NCBI RefSeq assembly: GCF_017094505.1
Contig: NZ_CP064787.1
Coordinates: 2,604,001-2,668,000 of the forward strand
Length of the DNA: 64,000 nucleotides
Direction: 5' to 3'
DNA from: Halapricum desulfuricans
Lineage (GTDB): Archaea; Halobacteriota; Halobacteria; Halobacteriales; Haloarculaceae
The translations under genes and the position numbers were made by a program. This document shows, one piece after another, positions 24,827-33,388 of the stretch. A model generated the notes under the pieces. It was given only the letters and a program-made list of their open reading frames with translations. It was not told where the DNA came from and did not search any database. Positions within the stretch are counted from its first letter, which is position 1; every line of letters begins with the position of its first letter.

Positions 24827-26011
24827 ATGCACCTGACAAAAGAAGAGGAACGATTGCTCGAATCGGACACGCCGGCCACGCGCAAGGCGATGGAACTGCT
24901 GGTCGAACTCGGCGACATCTACGGAGCCGAGGAGATGGTCGAGATCGAATCCGCTCAGGCCTCGGGCATCTCCTACAAGTCGATCGGTGACCCCGGCGTC
25001 GAATTCCTCGAGGGGTTCGCCGAGGAGGGCGCGGAGGTCTCGGTGACGACCTTCGCCAACCCCGCGGGGATGGACTTCGAGAAGTACGAGGGGATGGGCG
25101 TCAGCGAGGAGTTCGCCGAACAGCAGCGGCGGATCAGAGACGCCCTCAAGGAGATAGGGATCACCCTATCCTTTACCTGCACGCCGTATCTCGCGGGCAA
25201 CCTGCCCCATCGCGGCCAGCACGTCGCGTGGGCCGAATCCTCGGCGGTCTCCTTTGTCAACAGCGTCGTTGGCGCGAAGACCAACCGCGAGGGCGGTCCC
25301 TCGGCGCTGGCGGCGGCGATCACCGGCCGGACGCCCAAGCACGGCCTCCATCTGGAGGAGAACCGCCGGCCGACCCACCGGATCGACGTCGACGTCGATC
25401 TCGACGACCAGTCGGAGTTCGCCGCGCTGGGCTCGTGGGCCGGGCGGATCGTCGAGGACGGCAAACCCTACTTCACCGGGATCGACGCGGCGACCACCGA
25501 CGAACTCAAGGCGCTGGGGGCGGCGATGGCCGCCTCGGGGGCCGTCGCGCTGCACTTCGTCGAAGGGGTCACCACCGATATGGAGCCGCCAGAGCACGTC
25601 GACAGCGCTACCTTCGGCGCGGGCGAGCGCGAGGAGGAGTACGCGACGTTGAACGACGGCGAGGACCCCGAACTGGTCGTCATCGGCTGTCCGCACTGCT
25701 CGCCGGAGGAGATCGCCGACGTCGCCGACGCCGTCGAGGGCGAGACCCTCGAAAGCGACCTGTGGGTCTGCACGAGCGGCGCGGTCAAAACCTGGGCCGA
25801 CCGCAACGGCCACACCGAGACCATCGAGGCGGCCGGCGGACAGGTGCTCGCGGACACCTGCAACGTCGTCTCCCCGATCGAGGAGCTGGGCTATGAGACC
25901 AGCGCGACCGACTCGGCGAAGGCCGCCAACTACCTGCCCGGGTTCGGCAACCAGCAGGTGGTCTTCGACGACAAACGTTCGCTGGTAGAGGGGGTGATCG
26001 AAGATGAGTGA
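24827..26011 (+). CDS. Aconitase X large subunit, probable phosphomevalonate dehydratase large subunit (PMDh-L)
   Basis: 394 residues of the AcnX (DUF521) family. It opens MHLTKEEERLLESD and carries EIESAQASGISYKSIGD. Three likely iron-sulfur ligands are C118 (FTCTPYL), C288 (IGCPHCS) and C345 (DTCNVVSP). AWAESSAVSFVNSVVGAKTNREGG forms the substrate region. Stand-alone AcnX proteins include 3-hydroxyproline dehydratases, but those are usually fused to the small domain. Here the two are separate, as in archaeal PMDh, which dehydrates mevalonate 5-phosphate to trans-anhydromevalonate phosphate. The stop overlaps the start of the small-subunit gene by 8 bp, implying coupled synthesis. Confidence 0.85.
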   Translation: MHLTKEEERLLESDTPATRKAMELLVELGDIYGAEEMVEIESAQASGISYKSIGDPGVEFLEGFAEEGAEVSVTTFANPAGMDFEKYEGMGVSEEFAEQQRRIRDALKEIGITLSFTCTPYLAGNLPHRGQHVAWAESSAVSFVNSVVGAKTNREGGPSALAAAITGRTPKHGLHLEENRRPTHRIDVDVDLDDQSEFAALGSWAGRIVEDGKPYFTGIDAATTDELKALGAAMAASGAVALHFVEGVTTDMEPPEHVDSATFGAGEREEEYATLNDGEDPELVVIGCPHCSPEEIADVADAVEGETLESDLWVCTSGAVKTWADRNGHTETIEAAGGQVLADTCNVVSPIEELGYETSATDSAKAANYLPGFGNQQVVFDDKRSLVEGVIEDE

Positions 26012-26420
26012 GCCGGACGGGACAGGCGAGGAGAGCGTCGTCGAGGGCAACTCGATCACCGAGGGGACGGCCGCGGGCGAGGTCCTGCGCTCGACGGAGC
26101 CGATCAGTTTCTACGGCGCGGTCGAGCCCGACACCGGCGAGTTCATCGAGGAGGGCCACCAGCTCGAGGGCGAGAACGTCGCCGGGAAGGTGCTGGTCTT
26201 CCCGCGCGGGAAGGGCTCGACGGTCGGCTCGTACGTCCTCTACGGGCTGGCCCAGAACGGCGTCGCACCGGCGGCGATCGTCAACGAGGAGACCGAGACG
26301 ATCGTCGCGACGGGCGCGATCCTCGGGGAGATCCCCTGTGTCGACGACGTCCCGGTCGAGCGACTCGAGGACGGCGAGCGCATCACGGTCGACGCCGACG
26401 ACGGCGTCGTCAGGCGGTGA
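26004..26420 (+). CDS. Aconitase X small subunit (DUF126), probable phosphomevalonate dehydratase small subunit (PMDh-S)
   Basis: 138 residues. The conserved core is the swivelling beta-barrel domain: EPISFYGAVEPDTGEFIE, VLVFPRGKGSTVGSYVLY with the serine expected to take part in catalysis, and APAAIVNEETETIVATGAIL. The family forms a heterodimer with the AcnX large chain encoded directly upstream, with which it overlaps by 8 bp. The N-terminal 15 residues are an acidic extension typical of haloarchaeal proteins. The TGA stop overlaps the GTG start of ubiX. Confidence 0.87.
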   Translation: MSEPDGTGEESVVEGNSITEGTAAGEVLRSTEPISFYGAVEPDTGEFIEEGHQLEGENVAGKVLVFPRGKGSTVGSYVLYGLAQNGVAPAAIVNEETETIVATGAILGEIPCVDDVPVERLEDGERITVDADDGVVRR

Positions 26421-26992
26421 GCACCGTGGAGCGAGTCGTCGTCGGGATCACCGGCGCGTCCGGCATCCCGATCGCAGTGCGGACCGTCGAAGCGCTTGCC
26501 GAGCACGGTGAGGTCGTGACGGTCGTGACCGACGCCGCCGAGTCGGTGATGGCCCACGAACGGGGCGACCGCGAGGCGACGATGAAGCATCTGGAGGAGG
26601 TCTCGACGGCCGTCTACGGCGAGGACGCCGTCCACGCGCCGGTCGCTTCGGGGTCGGTCCGGACCGACGGGATGGTGATCGTCCCCGCCTCGATGAACAC
26701 CGTCGCGGCGGTCGCGACCGGTCGCTCGGACACCCTGGTCTCGCGGGCCGCGGACGTCACGCTCAAAGAACGGCGCAGACTGGTGGTCGTCCCCCGCGAG
26801 ACGCCGCTCAGCGAGTTACATCTGGAAAACCTGCTGAAACTCGCCCGGATGGGCGTCGAGGTCGTCCCGCCCGTGCTGGGGTTTTACTTCGATCCCGAGG
26901 AGCCGGCCGATTTCGTCGATCACGTCGTCGGCAAGATCCTCGAGCGGTTCGATCTCGAGCACGACCGCTACGACGCCTGGGAACCGGAGTGA
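26417..26992 (+). CDS. ubiX: Flavin prenyltransferase UbiX
   Basis: 191 residues with a GTG start whose last two bases are part of the preceding TGA; a second GTG at 26426 is an alternative. The FMN-binding Rossmann motif GITGASGIPIAVRTVE is at the N-terminus. VIVPASMNTVAAVATG and RRLVVVPRETPLSELHLENLLKL are family signatures, followed by GVEVVPPVLGFYF. The enzyme attaches a dimethylallyl group to FMN, making the cofactor required by the UbiD-type decarboxylase of the same operon. Its presence here ties the operon together as a self-sufficient decarboxylation unit. Confidence 0.93.
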   Translation: MSTVERVVVGITGASGIPIAVRTVEALAEHGEVVTVVTDAAESVMAHERGDREATMKHLEEVSTAVYGEDAVHAPVASGSVRTDGMVIVPASMNTVAAVATGRSDTLVSRAADVTLKERRRLVVVPRETPLSELHLENLLKLARMGVEVVPPVLGFYFDPEEPADFVDHVVGKILERFDLEHDRYDAWEPE

Positions 26993-27009
26993 AACGAGGC
27001 AGCGAACGG

Positions 27010-27939
27010 TCACGCGCCGAGCGCGTCCCTGAGATCGGCAGCGACGTCGGCGATCGCTTCGGTCGCGCGGTCGATCGCGTCGGTGCTCGTGACGAACCCG
27101 TGGATCATGTCCTCGTACTCGACGTGACGGACCTCGACGCCGTCGCTTCGGAGGCGTTCGGCGTAGGCGCGACCGCCGTCCCGAAGCGGATCGAAGCCCG
27201 CGGTGAGGACCGTCGCCGGCGCGACGCCGGAGAGGTCACAGGCGGCGATCGGGTCGGCGTAGGGGTTGTGTCGGTGGAGTTCGCTCCCGTAGTAGCACTC
27301 GTTGAACCACTCTAGATCGTCCTCCGAGAGGACCAGTCCGTCGTACTCGCGTACCGACGCCTGATCGCGCTCGACGCCCACGCCCGGATAGATCAGTGCC
27401 TGATAGTCGATCTCGGGGTCGCCGCGGTCACGGGCCGCGAGCGCGGCGACCGCCGCAAGGTTCCCCCCGGCGCTGTCGCCGGCCACGGCGAGCGAGCCGT
27501 CCCCGCCCAGGGCTCGCGTGTGCTCTGCGGCCCACTCGGTCGCCGCGATGGCGTCCTCGGCGGCCGCGGGGAACGGATGCTCCGGCGCGAGCCGATACTC
27601 GACCGAGACGACGACGCACTCGCTCTCGCGAGCCAGGTGTCGACAGAGCGCGTCGTGCGTGTCGAGGTCGTCGGTGACGAACCCGCCGCCGTGGAAGAAC
27701 ACGACCGTCGGGAACGGCTTCTCGCCCTCGGGACGGTAGACCCGGATCGGAAGGTCGCCGCCCGGTCCGGTGATCGTCCGATCGGCGACCTGTGCGACCG
27801 GCGGCAGGTCGCGCCCCCAGGCGTCCAGCCGGGAGAACGCCCGAAGGAGGCGCGCGCTCCGGACCGGCAGCAACTGCTTGACTCGCTGCTGGCGTTCGAC
27901 CGCGGCCGCGGCCTGCGGGTGCAGTCCCTCGGTGTCCAT
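27010..27939 (-). CDS. Alpha/beta-hydrolase esterase (hormone-sensitive-lipase / Aes family)
   Basis: 309 residues from ATG at 27939. The oxyanion-hole motif HGGGFV, the nucleophile elbow GDSAGGN, the GFDPLRDGGRAYAERL region with its catalytic aspartate, and the MIHGF motif with catalytic histidine make up a full HSL-type triad. It probably hydrolyses short-chain acyl esters in the cytoplasm; the physiological substrate is unknown. The longer frame to 28065 would run across the leuS promoter and was rejected. It is convergent with ubiX (17 bp apart) and divergent from leuS. Confidence 0.9.
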   Translation of the reverse strand: MDTEGLHPQAAAAVERQQRVKQLLPVRSARLLRAFSRLDAWGRDLPPVAQVADRTITGPGGDLPIRVYRPEGEKPFPTVVFFHGGGFVTDDLDTHDALCRHLARESECVVVSVEYRLAPEHPFPAAAEDAIAATEWAAEHTRALGGDGSLAVAGDSAGGNLAAVAALAARDRGDPEIDYQALIYPGVGVERDQASVREYDGLVLSEDDLEWFNECYYGSELHRHNPYADPIAACDLSGVAPATVLTAGFDPLRDGGRAYAERLRSDGVEVRHVEYEDMIHGFVTSTDAIDRATEAIADVAADLRDALGA

Positions 27940-28043
27940 GACGGCAGGTGGTGGGTGAGACACAAAAACGTCCGTGACGGTCGACGCTGGCAATCGAGCT
28001 GTGGATGGGAGTCCTTTTAGGGAGCCGGCCGGAAACGAGAGAT

Positions 28044-30956
28044 ATGACCGGTCCGCCACGCACAACCGAGTACGAGCCGGGTGAGCTTGAACGCAAGTGG
28101 CGCACCCGCTGGGAGGAGCAGGGGCGCTACGAGGCCGATCCGGAAGACGAGGGGGAACCGACGTTCATCACGGTTCCCTACCCCTACCCCAGCGGCGGGA
28201 TGCACATCGGACACGTCCGGACCTTTACCGTCCCCGACGTCTACGCCCGATATCGACGTCTGCAGGGCGACAACGTGCTGTTCCCGCTCGGGTGGCACGT
28301 CACCGGCACGCCTATCGTCGGAGCCGTCGAACGCCTCAAAGACGGAGAGAAAGAGCAGCTGTCGGTGCTGCAGGACACCTACAACGTCCCCGAGGCGGAA
28401 CTGGAGGAACTCGAGACGCCGATGGGCTACGCCCGGTATTTCATCGAGAACCACTACAAGAAGGGCTTCGAGCAGCTGGGGCTGTCGATCGACTGGCGGC
28501 GGGAGTTCACGACCAACGACGAACGCTACTCGAAGTTCATCACCTGGCAGTACGAGACGCTCAGAGAGCGGGGCCTGCTGGAGAAGGGGCTGAACCCGGT
28601 CAACTACTGTACGAACGAGGAGCAGCCAGTCACGACTCACGACCTGCTCGAAGGCGAGGACGCCGAGTACCAGGAGTTCACGCTGGTCAAGTTCGGTGCC
28701 GAGATCGGCGGCGAAGCGGTCGTCGCGCCGATGGCGACGCTGCGACCTGAGACGGTCCGGGGAGTCACCAACGCCTACCTCAACCCCGACGCCGAGTACG
28801 TCCTGGCCGAGGTGGACGGCGAGACCTGGTTCGTCTCGAAGGACGCGGCCGAGAAGTTCGAGCTGCAGGCCCGCGAGGTCGAGGTACTCGAGGCGGTCGA
28901 CCCGGCGGACGTCATCGGCGAGACCGCGGAAAACCCCATCACCGGCGAGGAGGTCCTGATTCTGCCCGCGGACTTCGTCGACGCCGACAACGCGACGGGC
29001 GTCGTCATGTCCGTGCCCGCCCACTCGCCGGACGACTACGTCGCCCTGCAGGAGGCCAAGGCCGACGACGAGCGCATGCGCGAGTACGGGATCGATCCCG
29101 AAGACGTCGAGGCGATCGAGCCGGTCCCGATCCTGGAGATCGAGGGCTACGGCGAGATCCCGGCCCGCGACGCCGTCCAGTCCGCGGGGATCGACTCCAG
29201 CGACGACCCGAAGCTGGAGGACGTGACGGCCGACCTCTATCAGGACGAGTTCCACAGCGGGCGGCTGCTTGCCTCCTACGGCGAGTTCGCGGGCGAGGTC
29301 ATCGAGGACGTCCGCGAGCGGTTCCGCGAGCACTACAGCGAGCAGGACCTCTTCGACACGATGTACGAGTTCACCGAGGAGGTCATCTGTCGGTGTGGCG
29401 GCGACGTCGAGGTCGCCCAGAAGGAGACGTGGTTCCTGCGGTACAGCGATCAGGAGTGGTCGCGGAAAGCCCACGAGGTCGTCGACCAGCTGGAGGCGAT
29501 CCCGAAGAGCACGGCCGACCAGTACGATTACACCATCGACTGGCTCGAGGAGTGGCCCTGCATCCGCAACTACGGGCTCGGGACGCGCCTGCCCTGGGAC
29601 GACGAGTTCGTCATCGAGCCCCTCTCCGATTCGACGATCTACATGGCCTACTACACCATCGCCCACCGGCTGGAGGACGTCCCGCCGGAGGAGATGGACC
29701 GGGACTTCTTCGATACGCTGTTCTACGGGCCCGGCGGCGAGGACGCCCCGGCGGGCGTCGAGGTCGACGTCGAGGAGCCAAGCGAGACCGCGCTGGAACT
29801 GCGCGAGGAGTGGGAACACTGGTACCCCGTCGACTTCCGGTGTTCGGGCAACGACCTGATCCAGAACCACCTGACCTTCTACCTGTTCCACCACGCGGAG
29901 CTGTTCGATCGCGACAACTGGCCGCAGGGAATCACGGTCATGGGGATGGGACTGCTCGAGGGCAAGAAGATGTCCTCCTCGAAGGGCCACGTCGTGTTGC
30001 CGGACGAGGCCATCGGCGAGTACGGCGCCGATACGGTTCGGTTCTTCCTGTTGAACTCCTCGGAGCCGTGGCAGGACTTCGACTGGCGGGCCGATCAGGT
30101 CGCGACGACCCGCGACCAGCTCGAGCGCTTCTGGACGCGCGCACAGGACGTGATCGAAACTGACGTGCCCGACGGCGCACGTGACGACCTGAAACACATC
30201 GACCGCTGGCTGCTCGCGAAGCTGCAGGCGACGATCCGCGAGGCGACCGAGTCGATGGAGCGTTTCGAGACTCGAAGCGCCTCGCAGGCGGTCTTCTACC
30301 AGTTCGACGAACACCTCACGTGGTATCGCCGCCGGACGGACACCGACCGGCCCGGCGCGAAGTGGACGCTTCGGGAGGTCCTGGGGACCCGCCTGCGCTT
30401 GCTCGCGCCGTTCGCGCCGTTCATGACGAACGAACTCCACGAGCAACTCGAAGGTGAGGCCGCCGAGGACGCCGGCTGGCCCGAGCCCGACCCCGAGTTC
30501 GAGTCGACCCGGACGGAAGTCGAAGAGCGACTGGTCGCGGACGTGACCGACGACGTCGCCGACATCGTCGAGGTGACCGACACCGACCCCGAGACGATCC
30601 GGCTGTACGTCGCCGCCGACTGGAAGCACACCGTCTTCGAGGAGGTCGTCGAAACCGGACCCGACGTGGGCGCGGTCATGGGCAACGTGATGCAGTACGA
30701 GTCGCTGCGCCGGAAGGGCGACGCGGTCAACGACCTCGCCCAGGAGATGGTGCGTCTCGTCCGCGAGCGCGACGACGAGACCCTGCAGGCGATGCTCGGG
30801 ATCGACGAACAGTCGGTCTACGAGTCCGCCCGGGCGTTCCTCGCCCGCGAGTTCGACGCCGAGGTCGAGATCTACGCCGAAGACGGCGATCCCCACGACC
30901 CGGCCGGGAAAGCCGGCCAGGCCGAACCGTTCCGGCCGGCGGTCCACCTCGAGTAG
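28044..30956 (+). CDS. leuS: Leucyl-tRNA synthetase, archaeal type
   Basis: 970 residues. Class I signatures are visible: HIGH at residues 54-57 (PSGGMHIGHVR) and KMSSSKGH at 642-649. A large editing (CP1) domain lies between them (about 230-440), with the T-rich MATLRPETVRGVTNA motif and DADNATGVVMSVPAHSPDDY. The C-terminal anticodon-binding region is of archaeal/eukaryotic type. The start at 28044 is preceded 26-29 bp upstream by ccttttag (28013-28020), supporting a leaderless message; the frame opening at 28005 lies upstream of that box. The protein charges tRNA-Leu; a tRNA-Leu(CAG) gene is also in the window at 62471. Confidence 0.96.
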   Translation: MTGPPRTTEYEPGELERKWRTRWEEQGRYEADPEDEGEPTFITVPYPYPSGGMHIGHVRTFTVPDVYARYRRLQGDNVLFPLGWHVTGTPIVGAVERLKDGEKEQLSVLQDTYNVPEAELEELETPMGYARYFIENHYKKGFEQLGLSIDWRREFTTNDERYSKFITWQYETLRERGLLEKGLNPVNYCTNEEQPVTTHDLLEGEDAEYQEFTLVKFGAEIGGEAVVAPMATLRPETVRGVTNAYLNPDAEYVLAEVDGETWFVSKDAAEKFELQAREVEVLEAVDPADVIGETAENPITGEEVLILPADFVDADNATGVVMSVPAHSPDDYVALQEAKADDERMREYGIDPEDVEAIEPVPILEIEGYGEIPARDAVQSAGIDSSDDPKLEDVTADLYQDEFHSGRLLASYGEFAGEVIEDVRERFREHYSEQDLFDTMYEFTEEVICRCGGDVEVAQKETWFLRYSDQEWSRKAHEVVDQLEAIPKSTADQYDYTIDWLEEWPCIRNYGLGTRLPWDDEFVIEPLSDSTIYMAYYTIAHRLEDVPPEEMDRDFFDTLFYGPGGEDAPAGVEVDVEEPSETALELREEWEHWYPVDFRCSGNDLIQNHLTFYLFHHAELFDRDNWPQGITVMGMGLLEGKKMSSSKGHVVLPDEAIGEYGADTVRFFLLNSSEPWQDFDWRADQVATTRDQLERFWTRAQDVIETDVPDGARDDLKHIDRWLLAKLQATIREATESMERFETRSASQAVFYQFDEHLTWYRRRTDTDRPGAKWTLREVLGTRLRLLAPFAPFMTNELHEQLEGEAAEDAGWPEPDPEFESTRTEVEERLVADVTDDVADIVEVTDTDPETIRLYVAADWKHTVFEEVVETGPDVGAVMGNVMQYESLRRKGDAVNDLAQEMVRLVRERDDETLQAMLGIDEQSVYESARAFLAREFDAEVEIYAEDGDPHDPAGKAGQAEPFRPAVHLE

Positions 30957-31009
30957 GTGCGTCGATCGCCGGAACAGCCCTTATCTCCTCAGGAGACCAA
31001 TAGGATCTC

Positions 31010-31216
31010 ATGAGCGAAGACGAATCAGAGCCGAGCGGAGATTCCGCTGTCGTCGAAGCGCTGCGAACGGTAACACCCGGCTACAGCAGCCACAGGGACG
31101 TCGAAATGGACGTCATCGGCTGGTCGGTGTTCCTGGGGCTCGTGGTTTTGCTGGTACCGTTCCTGCCCCTGCTGATCGTCGTCTGGCTGATCTCGAAGGC
31201 CCTCGAAAAGATCTAG
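31010..31216 (+). CDS. Small single-pass membrane protein (68 residues)
   Basis: An acidic N-terminus (MSEDESEPSGDS) and a short basic linker (GYSSHRDVEMD) precede one long hydrophobic segment (residues 40-63), ending ISKALEKI. Such small tail-anchored proteins are widespread in haloarchaea but functionally uncharacterised. A TATA-like box (cccttatct, 30978-30986) sits 28 bp ahead of the ATG, so it has its own leaderless promoter. Its TAG stop lies inside a CTAG shared with the stop of the convergent gene. Confidence 0.75.
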   Translation: MSEDESEPSGDSAVVEALRTVTPGYSSHRDVEMDVIGWSVFLGLVVLLVPFLPLLIVVWLISKALEKI

Positions 31217-32208
31217 ATCTCGATCCCGACCAGATCGAACGGGGTCCCGGCGTCGGCTTCGTCGGCGTGTTCGTAGGCGACGTGAGCGGCGGCGACGTCC
31301 TGGATTGCCAGCCCGGTCGAATCGAAGACCGTCACGCCCTCGGGACCGTCGGGGTCGTCCCGGCCCGGGAGCTCGCCGGCGACGATTTCGCCCAGTTCGG
31401 CGTAGACGTCCCCGTCGTCGAGCACTCCCTCGCTCCAGGGGACGTTGATCTCCCCGGAGTGGGTACACTGTTCGTAGTCGTCGATGACGATCGTGGCCGC
31501 CTCGAGAACGTCGTCTGCGATCTCGTGTTTCCCGGCGGCGTCGGCGCCGATCGCGTTGACGTGCGTCTCGGGGCCGACAGCCTCGACGATCGGCTCTTCG
31601 GCAGGTGTGGTCGTCGAGACGACGTCACACTGGGTCGCTTGCGCGATCGTCCCGCCGCGGACGTCGAAGCGGTCCTCGAAGGCTGCGACGAAGGACTCGA
31701 CGGCCTCGCTGTCGAGGTCCGTGACGATCACCTCCTCGATGTCCCGGACGGTCGCGATGGCCTCGAGCTGGGCGTGGGCCTGCGTGCCGGCTCCGACGAG
31801 TCCCAGCGACGTCGCGTCCGCGGAGGCGAGTTCCCGGGTCGCCACCGCGGCCGCAGCGCCGGTCCGCAGGCGCGTGATCGTCGTCCCGTCGATCAGCGCC
31901 AGCGGGAAAGCGGTCTCCGGATCGGAGTAGACGATCGTCCCCATGACAGTCGGCAGGCCGAACCGCTGTCGGTTGTCGGGGTGGACGTTGACCCACTTGA
32001 TCGCGGCGGCGTCCCAGTCGCCGGCGTCGAGGTAGGCGGGCATCGACCGGAAGTCGCCGTTGTACTGCGGCAGATCGATGTACGATTTGGCCGGCATCTG
32101 GACGTCCCCGCGGGCGTCAGCGGCGAAGGCGTCCGAGACAGCCTCGACGACGTCCGCGATTCCGGTGTGCTCGGAAACGACTTCGGCAGAGAGCAAGCGC
32201 GTTTGCAT
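31213..32208 (-). CDS. Ornithine cyclodeaminase / archaeal alanine dehydrogenase family protein
   Basis: 331 residues of the mu-crystallin family. SYIDLPQYNGDFRSMPAYL, AAIKWVNVHPDN with the substrate lysine, LIDGTTITRLRTGAAAAVA, and the NAD-binding LGLVGAGTQAHAQLEAI are all present, followed by DLDSEAVESF and HVNAIGADAAGKHEI. Archaeal members include a true alanine dehydrogenase (Archaeoglobus), while bacterial ones are ornithine cyclodeaminases; sequence reading cannot separate these. TATA box ccttaaaacc (32231-32240) overlaps the stop codon of the upstream flavin oxidoreductase gene and gives leaderless spacing to ATG 32208, so it is transcribed separately. Confidence 0.85.
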   Translation of the reverse strand: MQTRLLSAEVVSEHTGIADVVEAVSDAFAADARGDVQMPAKSYIDLPQYNGDFRSMPAYLDAGDWDAAAIKWVNVHPDNRQRFGLPTVMGTIVYSDPETAFPLALIDGTTITRLRTGAAAAVATRELASADATSLGLVGAGTQAHAQLEAIATVRDIEEVIVTDLDSEAVESFVAAFEDRFDVRGGTIAQATQCDVVSTTTPAEEPIVEAVGPETHVNAIGADAAGKHEIADDVLEAATIVIDDYEQCTHSGEINVPWSEGVLDDGDVYAELGEIVAGELPGRDDPDGPEGVTVFDSTGLAIQDVAAAHVAYEHADEADAGTPFDLVGIEI

Positions 32209-32232
32209 ACAGGCCGGTCGTCGGGGGACCCC

Positions 32233-33333
32233 TTAAAACCCGAACGCGCGCCGGTACTGCGGCGGTCCCTCGATTTCGTCGGTCGCGTCAAGCGCCTGCG
32301 CGGCCCGCAGCGCGAAGTACGGATCCCGGAGGTGCTCGCGGCCGACGATCGCCAGATCCGCACGCTCGTTGGCGACGACAGCCTCGGCCTGCTCGGGCGT
32401 GGTGATCCCGCCGACGGCACCGACCGCAATCTCTCGATCGGTCTCCTCGCGGACCCGCTCGGCGTAGCGGACCTGGTAGTTCGGGCCGGTCTGTTCGGGG
32501 CTGGAATCGGGATGGATCCCGCCGCCGCTGACGTCGATCAGGTCGACGCCCAGTTCGGCGAGCCGGTCGGCCAGCCTGATCGAGTCCTCGACGGTCCAGG
32601 AGTCGCGGTCGGGCAACCAGTCGGTCGCGGAGAGCCGGACGAAGACCGGTTTGTCCTGGGGCCAGACGTCCCGGACGGCCTCGGTGACCTCCCGGAGTAC
32701 GCGGGTTCGGCCCTCGAAGCCGCCGCCGTAGGCGTCCCCGCGGGTGTTCGTGACCGGCGAGAGGAACTGATGGAGCAGGTAGCCGTGGGCGGCGTGGACC
32801 TCGGCGATCTCGAAGCCGGCCGAGAGCGAACGCTCCGCAGCGGCGCGGAACGACTCGACGACGCCCTCGATTGCCTCGGGTGTGAGTCGCTCGGTCGACG
32901 GGGCCTCGCCGTCGTGTGGCCAGGGGTCGTCGGTCGGGCCGACGACCGTCCAGCCGCCCTCCTCGGGGGCGACCGGGCCGTGGCCCTCCCAGGGGCGGGT
33001 CGTCGAGGCCTTGCGCCCGGCGTGGGCCAGCTGGATCGCCGGCACCGAGCCCTGCTCGCGGACGAACTCGGCGACGGGAGCGAGCGCGTCGGCGTGTTCG
33101 TCCGACCAGATACCCAGGTCCTCGGGCGATATCCGCCCGCGGGGCTCGACGGCGGTCGCCTCGGCCATCACGACCCCCGCGCCGCCGACGGCACGCGAGC
33201 CGAGGTGGGTCCGGTGCCACGCCGTCGCCAGCCCGTCCCGGTCCTCACAGGAATACTGGCACATCGGCGAGACCATCACGCGATTGGGGATCGACGTCTC
33301 GCGGAGTTCGATCGACGAAAACAGACGTGTCAT
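32233..33333 (-). CDS. NADH:flavin oxidoreductase, old yellow enzyme (YqjM-like)
   Basis: 366 residues from ATG at 33333 (MTRLFSSIELRETSIPNRVM). The thermophilic-like OYE signature VSPMCQYS includes the redox-tuning cysteine. AIQLAHAGRK holds the substrate-binding histidine region. EVHAAHGYLLHQFLSPVTNTRGDAYGG is the FMN-barrel signature, and AVGGITTPEQAE binds phosphate. The enzyme would use FMN and NAD(P)H to reduce activated carbon-carbon double bonds in the cytoplasm. The longer frame to 33519 lies over the cruF 3' region in arginine/glycine-rich translation and was rejected. Confidence 0.93.
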   Translation of the reverse strand: MTRLFSSIELRETSIPNRVMVSPMCQYSCEDRDGLATAWHRTHLGSRAVGGAGVVMAEATAVEPRGRISPEDLGIWSDEHADALAPVAEFVREQGSVPAIQLAHAGRKASTTRPWEGHGPVAPEEGGWTVVGPTDDPWPHDGEAPSTERLTPEAIEGVVESFRAAAERSLSAGFEIAEVHAAHGYLLHQFLSPVTNTRGDAYGGGFEGRTRVLREVTEAVRDVWPQDKPVFVRLSATDWLPDRDSWTVEDSIRLADRLAELGVDLIDVSGGGIHPDSSPEQTGPNYQVRYAERVREETDREIAVGAVGGITTPEQAEAVVANERADLAIVGREHLRDPYFALRAAQALDATDEIEGPPQYRRAFGF

Positions 33334-33388
33334 GGTCGGCGATTGGATCGGGCACGACAAACCCGTGTCGGTCCCCTTCGACCGGCCG

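Noticed and set aside
28017-30947. 976-codon frame antisense to leuS
   Set aside because: It mirrors leuS almost exactly and shows no protein family; leuS has intact HIGH and KMSSS motifs.
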